A DNA stretch of 64,000 bases from Histomonas meleagridis. Lineage: Eukaryota; Parabasalia; Tritrichomonadida; Dientamoebidae. Shown here piece by piece: positions 1 to 9,510 of the stretch; position 1 is the stretch's first letter; every line of letters starts with the position of its first letter. The translations under genes were made by a program, and so were the position numbers. Where the stretch lies: assembly GCA_020186115.1 (NCBI GenBank), contig WSYJ01000178.1:1116001-1180000 (forward strand), read 5' to 3'. The notes under the pieces are model-generated. The model made no database searches, had not been told where the DNA came from, and worked only from the letters and a program-made list of their open reading frames with translations.

Positions 1-1
1 A

Positions 2-1915
2 TTACTTAAGCCGAAATTATTTAAACCATTAAACAAAGTATTTCAATCACAAAAAGTTAAAGATACAACAAAAATTAAATCACATTTAAATGAAATTTCT
101 AATCCAACGAATTCTTTAAATGGAGTTTTGTTTGAATTAAAATCGAAATCTTTATGGGATCCATTAACACCATTTTATCAAGTTAATAAAACGTTATCGA
201 AATATTCGAAATATATTAAAAAATATCCAAATGAATTAATGCCATTTAAAGAATTCATTAAAGAACCATTTGGAATGGATTTAATATCATTGTTAACTAC
301 GCCAACACTTTTAGCGATTGAATATTATATACTTTTATGTAAAAACTCACAAGAAACAAATCAATTAATATTAAATTTACTTATTAATGCATCACAAATT
401 ACACAAAAAAATAATTTAACATTAAATAATGAAATTATAAAAATTGATTCAATTGAAGAATTAATTAATTATATTAAAAATAATAATAACTTCGAAAATA
501 TTTTATACCAAAAATTCGAATTTAAATCTTATCAACCAAAGTCATTCATAGATTTAATTAATGACCTTGGAACTATTGGACAAATTGCTCTTTCCAAAAT
601 GAACATAACTAATTCACAATCCAAAACAAACAATAACGCAAACAAAACTGAAAATAATAATAAAATGTTAAATCTTAAAGCTAAAATTATGCAAAACTTT
701 AATTCCAAATTACAAACATTTGAAAAAGATAATGAAAATGAATTTGATGAAACTAATGATTTAACAACTAAAGAAACTTGTTGCATTTGTAGATCAACAA
801 ATCAAGAAGATGAAATATTATGTTATCCAATTTATGTATATAATTCACGTGTTCCATTTGATAACGATATTTATCTTAATAACACTATTAAATGTTCTCC
901 ATGTTTCACTATATGTACACATTTAGCACATAAAGAATGTTTATGTGAAAACAATCAATGTCCTATTGATAGATACATTCGTAATATGTTTCTTCCTAAA
1001 CTTGATGATCGAAATGATTTAAGTAATCCATTAATTACTGAAATAACAAATTCATTTAAAGAAATTATTTCACAATTCATTAAATGCGAATACATAATTG
1101 CATCGTTAAGTAGTTTGATAATTATTTATGAGTTACGATTACGTGCGAATCCTTTAGTTTTAAATAATCGAAAATATTATTTATTAGCACGAAATTTATA
1201 TTTAAACTTAAAAACAATTTACTTAAATAACCAAAACGAATTTGTTGATAATGAAAAGTCGAATATTTATCATTTTGTATTTAATGTAATTAAAGACGAA
1301 AATAAATTTAATGAAATTGTTAATGAAATCGCAACAAAACTTAAAGGCAAAGAATTAAATTTATTTTTACGTCAAGTGAAAATTTTCGAATATTTCGTTT
1401 TGGGAAAGAATTATAACAATGAAACATTTAATGATTGGAAATTAATTTTAACAAATGAAAACCTTTGTAATTATTACAAATTCGATTTCGATGGAAATGA
1501 ATATGAATTCGAACCATTTAAGTTAATGAAGTTACCAAAGAATTATCTGCATTTCGCGAAAGAGCCGTATAATCTTTCACGCGAAATAATGTCTTCAAGT
1601 GAATTTTACTTCGTTAACTTACAGAACGGAGTTGTGTCGAATAAAAAACAATTACTTTTCGCCATTTCATTGTCGCAAGAACAATTATACCTTTTCATGA
1701 ACTTAAATGTTCAACACTCGAAAATACAATTAATAATAAAAATGAACAACGGAAAGTTATACGGATGCAACCTGCATTCGGTGTACGTCGACTTTTTGGG
1801 TAACGAAGGAGTCGGATTCGAAAATGAATTCGAATTGTTCTTGTCGGATGAAAGGCTGGAGAAGCTAACTGACGAATATCTGTCTGGTGAAGTGTTGCAG
1901 CAAATGATCGCATAA
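2..1915 (+). CDS. UBR-family E3 ubiquitin ligase, C-terminal part (5' end outside window)
   Basis: The frame is open from base 2 to the TAA at 1913-1915 and has no convincing start, so the gene begins upstream of the window. A RING-type Cys/His cluster lies at about nt 775-975. It starts CCICRST, then has CSPCFTICTHLAHKECLC and NQCPID. This is the degenerate RING-H2 layout of UBR1/UBR2, with a long insert between the first Cys pair and the His pair. The last 140 residues resemble the UBR autoinhibitory C-terminal region: a VYVDFLGNEGVGF stretch followed by a LSDERLEKL helix matches the Y-D-G-E-D-G / L-R-L pattern at UBR ends. UBR proteins recognise N-degrons and ubiquitinate their carriers in the cytosol; the substrate-binding UBR box would lie in the missing N-terminal part. 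Base composition becomes clearly GC-richer over the last 350 nt. Family assignment is good; the exact paralogue is not resolvable. Confidence 0.8.
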   Translation, partial: LLKPKLFKPLNKVFQSQKVKDTTKIKSHLNEISNPTNSLNGVLFELKSKSLWDPLTPFYQVNKTLSKYSKYIKKYPNELMPFKEFIKEPFGMDLISLLTTPTLLAIEYYILLCKNSQETNQLILNLLINASQITQKNNLTLNNEIIKIDSIEELINYIKNNNNFENILYQKFEFKSYQPKSFIDLINDLGTIGQIALSKMNITNSQSKTNNNANKTENNNKMLNLKAKIMQNFNSKLQTFEKDNENEFDETNDLTTKETCCICRSTNQEDEILCYPIYVYNSRVPFDNDIYLNNTIKCSPCFTICTHLAHKECLCENNQCPIDRYIRNMFLPKLDDRNDLSNPLITEITNSFKEIISQFIKCEYIIASLSSLIIIYELRLRANPLVLNNRKYYLLARNLYLNLKTIYLNNQNEFVDNEKSNIYHFVFNVIKDENKFNEIVNEIATKLKGKELNLFLRQVKIFEYFVLGKNYNNETFNDWKLILTNENLCNYYKFDFDGNEYEFEPFKLMKLPKNYLHFAKEPYNLSREIMSSSEFYFVNLQNGVVSNKKQLLFAISLSQEQLYLFMNLNVQHSKIQLIIKMNNGKLYGCNLHSVYVDFLGNEGVGFENEFELFLSDERLEKLTDEYLSGEVLQQMIA

Positions 1916-2298
1916 ACGATAGCTTGATTGGATTAAATAAAGTTCGCAAGAAACTTTTAAATTGAACATATGTAAACATTAGAAAATATGTTCAATTTAT
2001 GTAAACAATTGAATTTATTTTTCTAAAGGTTTAATTGTTGTCAAAATATTGATTTTAGCTTATTTAATGTTTATTTAAATGAATCAAATCAAAAAATGAT
2101 CGATGGCCTTTTTTGAATGGTTTATCAGTGACGATCAAACTTTAGTAAATGTCAATTTTATTCAATGGTTATTTTTTGTTTTTAGTTAAATGCAAAATAT
2201 AGATTTTTTAATTCAAAAAATGTTTCAACCTTTTGATAAACTGATTTCAGTGAATGGCCTCATTATTGAGAATTATGTGATATTATATTCAAAAACTA
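1916..2298. other. Intergenic, AT-rich
   Basis: No open frame of note. It should hold the 3' end of the UBR gene and the promoter of the BspA gene. A near-repeat, TCAGTGA, occurs at about 2126 and 2247. I see no RNA gene. Confidence 0.5.
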
Positions 2299-3582
2299 AT
2301 GTTTAGACAGTGTCTTGTATTATTTACTTTAGTTTTGTGTCTCGTTTTTTCAGATATAAGTAATGATCATTGTTATTTAATTTTCATACTAATGAGAATG
2401 ATTTCTTTAATGTTTTACTTTTATATAATTCGAACATTTGAAATATTTGATAATAAAACAAAAACACTAACATTACAAACACAAAGAGATTTAGAAAATG
2501 TAAAAGAATACGCAAAAGAAGCATTATTTTTAATTATAGAGGGTGAAATTACGATAATACCAGAGAAAACATTTTATGGTTGGAGTAATCTAGCATCTGT
2601 TAAAATTGGTAACTCAGTAGCTTTAATTGGCAAGCATGCATTTGATAGTTGCAAAAATTTATCAAATGTTACTTTTGGTGAAAATGTTACCACAATTGCA
2701 GAAGCTGCATTTCAGATGTGTGCTAAATTAGCGATAGTTATTTTTAATGAAAATCTAATTGAAATCAGTGAGAACTCATTTAATCAATGTTCATCACTAA
2801 AAAATATTAATTTATCAAATTCTGTAACTACTATTGGTTTATCTGCATTTTCTAACTGTGATAAACTTTCACAAATTATTTTGGGAGAAAATTTAACTAC
2901 AATTAATGATTATGCATTTTATAGTTGCGAAGCTTTATCAGAGGTTATTTTTAATGAAAAATTAACTGAAATTAGAGAATTTTCATTTGCTCAATGTTCT
3001 TCACTTGAAAAAATTAAATTCCCAAATTCACTTTCTATAATTAAAGAAAATTGTTTTTCTAAATGCATTAAATTATCAAATGTAATTTTCGGAAATAAAT
3101 TAACTAAAATTGGTCAGCAAGCATTTGCCAATTGTTTTTCTCTTTCAAATATCGAATTACCAAGTTCATTAACTATTATCAGTACAGCTCTTTTTGATGG
3201 TTGTTATTATTTATCGGTTGTTATTCTTGGTGAAAATGTGGTTTCAATTGAGAGAGCTGCATTTAACAATTGTAAATCTCTAAATTGTCTTTATTATTAT
3301 GGTCACTCAGAACCTAATGTAAGTGGTAATGCATTTGATGGTGCTCCTATCAAATGTGTAATGACATTAGATTCATATAATTCAACAAAATTTGGTAAAC
3401 TTAATGTATCAAAAGGAACGACAATCGAAAATTGTGGTCCATGGCCAACGCATCCATTTACTCAATCAATCACAAATTCAAATATTATATCAAGTTCATT
3501 TCCATTAAGATCTACTTCAAAAACTATAGCAATTGCTTTTGGTGTAAGTATTTTTTCTTTGCTAATATTGTTTTTGTTTTAA
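2299..3582 (+). CDS. BspA-like leucine-rich repeat surface protein
   Basis: 427 residues from an ATG at 2299. The first 50 residues are strongly hydrophobic (signal or membrane anchor), followed by TFEIFDNKTKTLTL, a sequence that also marks the mature N-terminus of the larger BspA gene at 42-45.8 kb. Residues of about 75-350 are tandem TpLRR (LRR_5) units of 23 residues with the pattern F..C..L..I.....V..IG..AF. A conserved cap with a GxSEPNVSGNAF turn and a KCVMTLDSY strand follows. The end is a short Ser/Thr stretch and a C-terminal hydrophobic helix (IAIAFGVSIFSLLILFLF) with no cytoplasmic tail. BspA-like proteins are the largest trichomonad surface family and are proposed to act in adhesion. 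The lack of a tail sets it apart from the 42 kb paralogue. Confidence 0.88.
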   Translation: MFRQCLVLFTLVLCLVFSDISNDHCYLIFILMRMISLMFYFYIIRTFEIFDNKTKTLTLQTQRDLENVKEYAKEALFLIIEGEITIIPEKTFYGWSNLASVKIGNSVALIGKHAFDSCKNLSNVTFGENVTTIAEAAFQMCAKLAIVIFNENLIEISENSFNQCSSLKNINLSNSVTTIGLSAFSNCDKLSQIILGENLTTINDYAFYSCEALSEVIFNEKLTEIREFSFAQCSSLEKIKFPNSLSIIKENCFSKCIKLSNVIFGNKLTKIGQQAFANCFSLSNIELPSSLTIISTALFDGCYYLSVVILGENVVSIERAAFNNCKSLNCLYYYGHSEPNVSGNAFDGAPIKCVMTLDSYNSTKFGKLNVSKGTTIENCGPWPTHPFTQSITNSNIISSSFPLRSTSKTIAIAFGVSIFSLLILFLF

Positions 3583-4054
3583 ATAGTGTAAAAAATTGGA
3601 GTCATTTCTTTTTATTTTTTATGCGAAAATAATTCAAACATATAAAGGACTGCAAGAATATAGGAATTTTTCGAAAACAAACATAAGAAAAAAGTTGTGT
3701 TTATTATTGAAAATAAATTATTCTTTTTCTCCAAATGTAAATTAACAAAATTATTTTAAACTTCGGAAATGGGAAAATATCAATAATTTATGCGATCATC
3801 TCAAATATTTATTTTTTTTTTTTTGACATTTTTTCAAGCACATGGTAATAAAAATAAAATTCTAATGATTTATACATGATTTTATTTATTTTTAATATCA
3901 TATTAAATTTTTTTCTTGAAATTATACTTGAAGAAACATAAACTGGTTCCAAAAAATGGAAAGCACGACATGATCCAATTATTTACTTTTACAGTTGAAT
4001 ATAATCGTACCTCACAAGTCATTTGCTTTCCTTTTTCGGAGATATATTTCGGAG

Positions 4055-4095
<41 letters not shown>

Positions 4096-4689
4096 TTTTA
4101 TTAAAAATGGGAGAATTAACATCTTCATCTGCGGCAACATGAAACGGATCATCAAAATAAAATGAGCAAAATCTGTCTGCATGGATTATTTTTTTGGGTC
4201 TTTTGTCTTATTTTTATTGATACCCATTTCAATAATTAATTTGCGCATCATCTTGCAATGGGGATGTGTGGGCGTCACTGGCTGATCCTGTGAAAGTGGC
4301 TGCTTTTCAAAGCTAAAGATCAATCTTGTTGTTAGCAGTGCACAATTGAGGGAAAGAATTTACTGGAATTATTTTATGTAAGTCAAATCAATCAGATGTC
4401 CTTTAATCAAATATTGTTAAAATGCGTGAAAAAGCACAAAAAAACGAATTAATTTGCTCAGAGAGAGATTGGATGATGAAATGGAAAAGTTGGGAAAGAA
4501 TAAGAAAAAAGAATATGGCCAATAAAGCGAAAACCGAATAAATACAGAGACAATTACAAGAACAACAAACACAATGAAATCAATAGTTATTTGTTCATGA
4601 AAAAAACTCCAACATGCGAAAAGATAAGTAATTTGAATGAACATTTATACAATTTATGATGTGGCAATGGAACAAATTAATATTAAAAA
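3583..4689. other. Long intergenic region with faint coding relics
   Basis: No gene I can support. An AT dinucleotide run lies at 4058-4088. Bases 4255-4560 are less AT-rich than their surroundings and hold short open stretches in several + frames (for example SERDWMMKWKSW near 4460) broken by stops, so this may be a decayed gene or element of unknown family. Confidence 0.4.
4058..4088. repeat. (TA)n microsatellite
   Basis: About 15 uninterrupted TA dinucleotides, preceded by two copies of TTCGGAGATA. Confidence 0.9.
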
Positions 4690-4985
4690 TTTTAATTAGC
4701 GCCTTTTTCATTTAGTAATTTAACTATTTCTGTATAACCATATCGAGATGCATAAATAAGTGCTGTATTAAATAATTTAAATAATTTCCAAATATTATAT
4801 TGAAATATAAAATTATTAAAATAAATCCAAAATAAAATAAATAAATATTTTTAGCATTAACATCAATATCTTCTTGTTCAAGAAGTAATTTGACTATTTC
4901 TGTATGACAATTTGCAGACGCTAAAATAAGTGCTGTATAAAATAATTTATATAATTTCCAAATATTATTTTGAACTTGTTTTTAT
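4690..4985 (-). pseudogene. Ankyrin-repeat relic, two units
   Basis: On the minus strand two ankyrin units can be read: TALI/LASANCHTEIVKLLLEQ and a second with TALIYASRYGYTEIVKLLNEK. Between them lies the AT-rich spacer seen in every ankyrin cluster of this window, with AATATTTGGAAATTATTTAAA before the TAL codons. There is no start, signal or terminal cap, and the frame changes at each spacer. This is either a fragment or part of an intron-split gene (see findings). Confidence 0.6.
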
Positions 4986-5289
4986 CATTTTAACGTCCAA
5001 TTTAGAATATTCGTTTATAAGTATGTCATTTCAAATATATTTACAAGAATGAGTAAAATGTATAGTTCTTACAATAGATCCATGTGACATGTCTTAATTT
5101 CTAATATGGAATTAGACCTTAATCCAAATAATAACGAGAGTCGTTTAGTTAATTTTCATATAAAGAAATTGACCAACAGTTTAAAAACGCTACAAATTCA
5201 TCTCCACATAATGAAAAGATCAAAGCACATTAACACTTTTTTTACTGTTTTTTATTTTAAACATAAAATCGTTTCATACATTCTAAACT
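4986..5289. other. Intergenic; only an unassigned short frame
   Basis: An open frame of 64 codons starts at ATG 5106 on the + strand and runs into the 3' end of the convergent helicase gene. Its product, rich in Lys, Asn and hydrophobics, resembles nothing I know, so I do not call it a gene. Confidence 0.4.
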
Positions 5290-6753
5290 TTATTTATTAG
5301 CTTTTGCTCTTTTTGCTTTCTCTCTCTTTATCCAAGCGCCATCATCTTCCTTTGCGCCTACGACTCTTATATCCAAATATGGCATTTCATTAAATCCGAA
5401 TGATTTTGCGACTCCTTCGATGTCCAACTTCTTCACATTAAAGCATTGTGTCAATGGATGACTTTCGTAACTCATCAAATAAGACTTCAGTCCTTCTTTT
5501 GCGTTTTTCATTAACTTTCGATTTGTCGTCATCAAATTCTCGATCAACAAATTAATCGAAATAATTTTCTTCGTTGGCATCGGAAGTTTCTTTAATGGGA
5601 CTTTAGCGTCTTCAAGTATCTTAAGAAATGGTTTTTCATTCTCCATAAGAAAGAGAAGCGCTTGTCCTTCAGCTCCTGCGCGTGCAGATCTTCCGACTCG
5701 ATGAATATATTCTCTTTCGGATGTTGGTGGATCATATTGTACAACCCAATCAACAGCAGGGATATCAAGACCACGTGCTGCAACATCTGTACATAACATT
5801 ATCCCGGATTTTTGTTGACGGAATTGATTAAATGCATCAATTCGTTTTTGTTGAGATTGATCGCCATGAATTGCAAGCGTTTTAATCTTTAATTCCCCAA
5901 AAAACATATGGTGGAATTTAACAGAGGCGCGTGTTGAAAAAAATACCATAATTTTCTTTTTGTGATTCTTCTTCAGAAAAGTGACAAGGAGAAGAAGACG
6001 TTTATCAGGAGGAACAATTACATACGACTGCGTAAGGTTTGTTGCTGTTGAAGAGGAACTTGAATCATCAACGCCAACATAGATAGGAGTGCCTTGCTGA
6101 AAAGAAACTGCTGCAAGAGCTTCAACATCTTGCGTTTGTGTGGCACTGAAAAGTGCCGTTTGTCGAGCTTTGGGAAGATTAGCAATAATCTCGTCAAGTT
6201 GTGAACGGAAACCTGCTTCAAGTATTCGATCTGCTTCGTCTATAACAAGAATTTTAAGATTATTTAATTGAAACCCTTTGGTGCCAAGAATATGATCAAC
6301 AAGACGACCTGGTGTGGCAATAAGAAGATTAACACCACTTTCATATTCTTTGATTTCTTTCTTCTTGGATGTACCTCCTATTGCCATTCCTGTAAAAATT
6401 TCTGTGCCTTTAAGTAAATTTTGAGCAACTTCATATGTTTGAACTGCAAGCTCATGAACTGGTGCAATAATTAAGCCAATAATTCCATCCTTTCTTTGAA
6501 TGTTATTTTTTATCATAAAATTAATCATTGGAATAAGAAATGCAAGAGTTTTACCACTCCCTGTTTTTGCAGCAGCTAACACATCAGAACCATTAAGCAT
6601 TAAAGGAATTGCTTGTGCTTGAATAGGCATCATTTTTGAAAATCCCATATTTTTAATATTTATCTGAAGGATTTCACATAATTCCAAGTCTTCAAATTTT
6701 TGGTCAGCCTCATTTTCTGTTGTCTGCATGTCATTTGATGTTTCGGCTTCCAT
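5290..6753 (-). CDS. HAS1: DEAD-box RNA helicase, HAS1/DDX18 type
   Basis: 487 residues from the ATG at 6751-6753; an in-frame GTG at 6792 is less likely. Motifs in order: Q-motif region MGFSKMMPIQAQAIP, Walker A AAKTGSGKT (about residue 60), PGRLVD, VIDEADRI (about 170), LFSATQ, ARGLDIP, and HRVGRSARAG (about 350). The AAKTGSGKTLAFLIP string and the C-terminal DUF4217 region (SYLMSYESHPL ... VAKSFGF) are typical of Has1. Has1 is a nucleolar ATP-dependent helicase needed for 40S and 60S assembly and release of snoRNAs. The N-terminus is short (about 25 residues before the Q motif) compared with yeast and human. The start is 44 nt from the divergent CK1 gene, so the two must share a promoter. 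Confidence 0.92.
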   Translation of the reverse strand: MEAETSNDMQTTENEADQKFEDLELCEILQINIKNMGFSKMMPIQAQAIPLMLNGSDVLAAAKTGSGKTLAFLIPMINFMIKNNIQRKDGIIGLIIAPVHELAVQTYEVAQNLLKGTEIFTGMAIGGTSKKKEIKEYESGVNLLIATPGRLVDHILGTKGFQLNNLKILVIDEADRILEAGFRSQLDEIIANLPKARQTALFSATQTQDVEALAAVSFQQGTPIYVGVDDSSSSSTATNLTQSYVIVPPDKRLLLLVTFLKKNHKKKIMVFFSTRASVKFHHMFFGELKIKTLAIHGDQSQQKRIDAFNQFRQQKSGIMLCTDVAARGLDIPAVDWVVQYDPPTSEREYIHRVGRSARAGAEGQALLFLMENEKPFLKILEDAKVPLKKLPMPTKKIISINLLIENLMTTNRKLMKNAKEGLKSYLMSYESHPLTQCFNVKKLDIEGVAKSFGFNEMPYLDIRVVGAKEDDGAWIKREKAKRAKANK

Positions 6754-6797
6754 TTTTTGTTTTGGTTGACCAAAATTTTCTTTAACGGCCACCTGTA
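6754..6797. promoter_or_regulatory. 44-nt bidirectional promoter region between HAS1 and CK1
   Basis: The whole gap between two divergent ATG codons is 44 nt. It holds TTAACGGCC at 6782-6790, and a second TAACGG lies at 6803-6808 just inside the CK1 coding region. These match the ACGG motif seen upstream of many genes in this window. Transcription start sites and 5' UTRs must be very short or lie inside the opposite gene. Confidence 0.55.
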
Positions 6798-7667
6798 ATG
6801 ATTAACGGACATCATTTCAAAATCATCAAGAAAATCGGAACAGGCTCATTTGGTGAGATTTTCAAATGCGAAGATAAAAACTACAATATATATGCTTTAA
6901 AACTCGAAAAGAAAAAATCAGAAAACCCACAATTATTAAACGAATCGAAAATTTACAGAATACTTAATGGAGAAATTGGATTTCCACAAATTCATTGGTA
7001 TGGTGAGTATTTGGATTGTTATGGAATTTTAATTGATTGCTTAAATGAATCATTAGATTATTATTTTCAAAAAAATAACAATATATTTTCATTAAAAACT
7101 GTTCTTATGATTGCAGATCAAGCGCTAAGAAGAATTCAATTTATTCATTCTAAAGGATTTATTCATTCCGATATCAAGCCAGCAAATTTTCTTATTGGAA
7201 GAGGACATAATCGTAACACAATATATTTAATTGATTTCGGGCTTTCATTCCCATATAAAAATTTACAAACAGGTTTATGTTTCCCTCAAACTGATAGTTT
7301 TTCAATAATGGGAACTGCTCGATTCATGTCAATTAATAGCCTTCTTGGGTATACACTTTCGAGACGCGATGATCTTGAATCCCTTGGTTATGTTTTGGTG
7401 TATTTCTTGAAGGGAAATTTGCCTTGGCAAAGCATCGCATCAAAAGAAGAAAAATTGAATGCTATCACAAAAATGAAAATTGAGGCAAAAATTGATAACT
7501 ACGATAGGTTATGCGACGGTTTGCCGAGTGAGTTTTCGATTTTTCTCCAAAGAGTATCAAGTCTTCAATTTGATGCTGAACCAGAGTACTCTTCTTACAG
7601 AGAAATGTTCAAAAAACTATTTCTGAAAAACGGTTTTATTTACGATAATTGTTATGATTGGAGTTAA
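6798..7667 (+). CDS. Casein kinase 1 family protein kinase
   Basis: 289 residues from ATG 6798. Glycine loop IGTGSFGE at residues 13-20, VAIK-type lysine in ALKLE (35), catalytic loop IHSDIKPANFLIG (122-134) and LIDFGLS (about 146), then SRRDDLESLGYVLVYFLKGNLPWQ, the CK1 signature replacing the usual APE region. In most CK1 enzymes the catalytic loop reads HRDIKPDN; here it is HSD..A, so the Arg is Ser but the catalytic Asp, Lys and Asn are kept and activity is expected. There is almost no tail beyond the kinase domain. CK1 kinases phosphorylate pre-primed Ser/Thr sites; the substrates here are unknown. Trichomonads carry many CK1 copies. Confidence 0.92.
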   Translation: MINGHHFKIIKKIGTGSFGEIFKCEDKNYNIYALKLEKKKSENPQLLNESKIYRILNGEIGFPQIHWYGEYLDCYGILIDCLNESLDYYFQKNNNIFSLKTVLMIADQALRRIQFIHSKGFIHSDIKPANFLIGRGHNRNTIYLIDFGLSFPYKNLQTGLCFPQTDSFSIMGTARFMSINSLLGYTLSRRDDLESLGYVLVYFLKGNLPWQSIASKEEKLNAITKMKIEAKIDNYDRLCDGLPSEFSIFLQRVSSLQFDAEPEYSSYREMFKKLFLKNGFIYDNCYDWS

Positions 7668-7905
7668 TTCTTTTGTACAAAAAATTTTTTTTATTGTTAA
7701 ATCAATTTTTCAAAAAACATATGACTTTGAGTTCTAGGTAATGTTTCGATGATCATATAAGTTAGAATTAATTTTTTTTATGTAACATTTCAACTTTTGA
7801 TTAGTTTGTATGGAATATAATCGTCTTTAATTCAAAATGGCGGTTTAAACGTTTGTGTTTCGAATAATTGCACTTTTGAACGCATTACTTCAACTGGGTA
7901 CAAAC

Positions 7906-8565
7906 ATGCGAAAAATCAAGTGTTTTGTCCTTGGAGATGATACAGTTGGGAAATCAAGCTTGCTTGTAACATTTTGCAGTGGCTGGTTTCCAAAAGACTA
8001 TATTCCATACTCAATCAATAATTATTACAAAAATCTTTTATATAATCAAGACCCTGTCAAATTAGAAATATTTGACACAAATGGCGATGATATATATGAT
8101 GAAATACGTCGAACAACTTGTACTAATGTTGATGTTTTTATTATTTGTTTTTCTTTGGCCGACCGTAATTCACTTTCACGGGTGGAATCAAAGTGGATAC
8201 AGGAAATTCGAAACAGTCATCAAAATGTTCCTTATGTTCTTGTTGGCCTCAAAAAGGATCTACAAAATAATGAACAAGCAGTTTCTACAGCACAAGGAGA
8301 AGAAGTTAAGTCCAGAATCTCTGCATATTCTTACGTCGAATGTTCGTCGTCAAATCACGATAATGTCGATCTTGTTTTTAAGACAGTATTAGATTCAATA
8401 CTTGAACCAGAATCTGAACCTGAGCCACAACCGCAGTTACAGCCTGCACAGCCACAACAGCCGCCATCTCCAGTACCAGAGCAAAAAGTTCCACAAGAAT
8501 CAAAATCTCGTTCAAATCGATCAGAAAACAGAAGAACCAAAAAATTCAAATGTGATCTTTTATAA
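7906..8565 (+). CDS. Atypical Rho-family small GTPase with proline-rich tail
   Basis: 219 residues from ATG 7906; an in-frame GTG at 7855 gives a less likely N-terminus. Rac numbering can be applied directly: P-loop GDDTVGKS at 10-17, DTNGDD at 57-62, LKKD in the NKxD position, and ECSSS for the SAL motif. TNVDVFIICFSLADRNSL and KWIQEIR are Rho-family traits. Odd residues are Asp at 12, Tyr at 35 (switch I Thr), Asn at 59 and Asp at 61 (catalytic Gln), so normal GTP hydrolysis is doubtful. After the G domain comes an unusual stretch of about 30 residues of Glu, Pro and Gln, then a basic patch and a CDLL CaaX box that predicts geranylgeranylation and membrane anchoring. Upstream is GGCGGTTTAAACG at 7839. 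Confidence 0.88.
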   Translation: MRKIKCFVLGDDTVGKSSLLVTFCSGWFPKDYIPYSINNYYKNLLYNQDPVKLEIFDTNGDDIYDEIRRTTCTNVDVFIICFSLADRNSLSRVESKWIQEIRNSHQNVPYVLVGLKKDLQNNEQAVSTAQGEEVKSRISAYSYVECSSSNHDNVDLVFKTVLDSILEPESEPEPQPQLQPAQPQQPPSPVPEQKVPQESKSRSNRSENRRTKKFKCDLL

Positions 8566-8781
8566 AACTCTTTTTACCTTTCAGAAATACAATTCTTCTT
8601 CAAGGATTATGTAAAATTAATTAATTTTTTTATTGTTTTTGTAACCGAAATTCAATTTTTTCAATCCGAAGATTGACTTAGTTCGTTTGCAGTTGAAGCC
8701 GTACTGAAAGAACTTTTTCAACATCATATAACGGTTTGAATAACGAGCAAATTTCCATTTGATGAATTTAACTTTGCAAAA

Positions 8782-9510
8782 TTATTTCGATATCTTTGAG
8801 AGACTTGGGAAATTATCATCATCTAGCTTATACGTAGGTTTGTTAGTTTCATTGTTGTTGTTAAAATTGTGGTGGTAATTCTTTGAATTATTCCGCTTCG
8901 TATTTTGATTCTTTCGATTATTTGTTTTTGTTCTCTGTGGGCTCTGGGGAGCACTCTTTTGACGTGACTTGTTTTTATTTCGTTGAATATTTGACTTCTG
9001 TGGTTCAACAAATATCGTCATATTTGGAGTAATAAATTTTCCTTTATAGGGAACCCATTGTAAAGCCCGCCAAAATGCGAAACATTGGACTGTTTCTTTG
9101 AATGTGATGGTGCAATTATCATTTTTCTTTTCTAATGATAACAATATATCTTTAGTATTGCCACATATTTTTTCTATGAATTGTTTAAACTCGTTTACCG
9201 AGTCAACGTTTGGACAAACTAATACTTGACCATTAATTGTAAAGCCAGGATATAAAGAAGAAGGTATTCCTTGTTCTGGAGATTCAAATAGTTGTACCCG
9301 TCTAGATGTGGAAACAGCTCTGCAAATATCATCTCTTCTTAGATTTAAAGGTCTGAAGTCTTTATGATTAACCAATTCATCAACAGGAATTAAACCACCA
9401 AACATTATAATACGAGATGCTAAGAACAAATCTTTTAGTAGGTTCTGTTCTGATAACGTTTGTTCGATATAAGCCAAAAGATTGAACTTTCTTGCATCGT
9501 TGAGGTGCAT
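8782..9510 (-). CDS. La-motif RNA-binding protein (LARP-like)
   Basis: About 242 residues from the ATG at 9508-9510; a TTG two codons upstream is open, and the true start may be further 5', since the preceding minus-strand sequence is also open in another frame. Residues 8-80 look like a La motif: YIEQTLSEQNLLKDLFLAS corresponds to the conserved YFSDxNLxxDxFL helix and is followed by GLIPVDELV and RRDDICRAVSTSRRVQLFE. The middle (about 90-170) could be a degenerate RRM. The tail is Asn/Lys/Gln-rich and ends in DDDNFPSLSKISK, a DxNFPSL motif common at the ends of mRNA-binding proteins. LARPs bind RNA 3' ends or poly(A). The classic La aromatic residue is replaced by Gln-Thr, so binding specificity may differ. 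Confidence 0.65.
   Translation of the reverse strand: MHLNDARKFNLLAYIEQTLSEQNLLKDLFLASRIIMFGGLIPVDELVNHKDFRPLNLRRDDICRAVSTSRRVQLFESPEQGIPSSLYPGFTINGQVLVCPNVDSVNEFKQFIEKICGNTKDILLSLEKKNDNCTITFKETVQCFAFWRALQWVPYKGKFITPNMTIFVEPQKSNIQRNKNKSRQKSAPQSPQRTKTNNRKNQNTKRNNSKNYHHNFNNNNETNKPTYKLDDDNFPSLSKISK

Noticed and set aside
532..786. Minus-strand open stretch in the UBR gene
   Set aside because: Antisense shadow of an AT-rich coding region; Phe/Leu/Ser-rich product without family features.
4417..4644. Minus-strand hydrophobic open stretch
   Set aside because: Complement of a Lys/Glu/Arg-rich relic on the + strand, which naturally gives a hydrophobic false frame.
8355..8549. Minus-strand Gly/Cys-rich product
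   Set aside because: Antisense of the Pro/Gln repeat of the Rho tail; the Gly/Cys repeats are an artefact of that repeat.
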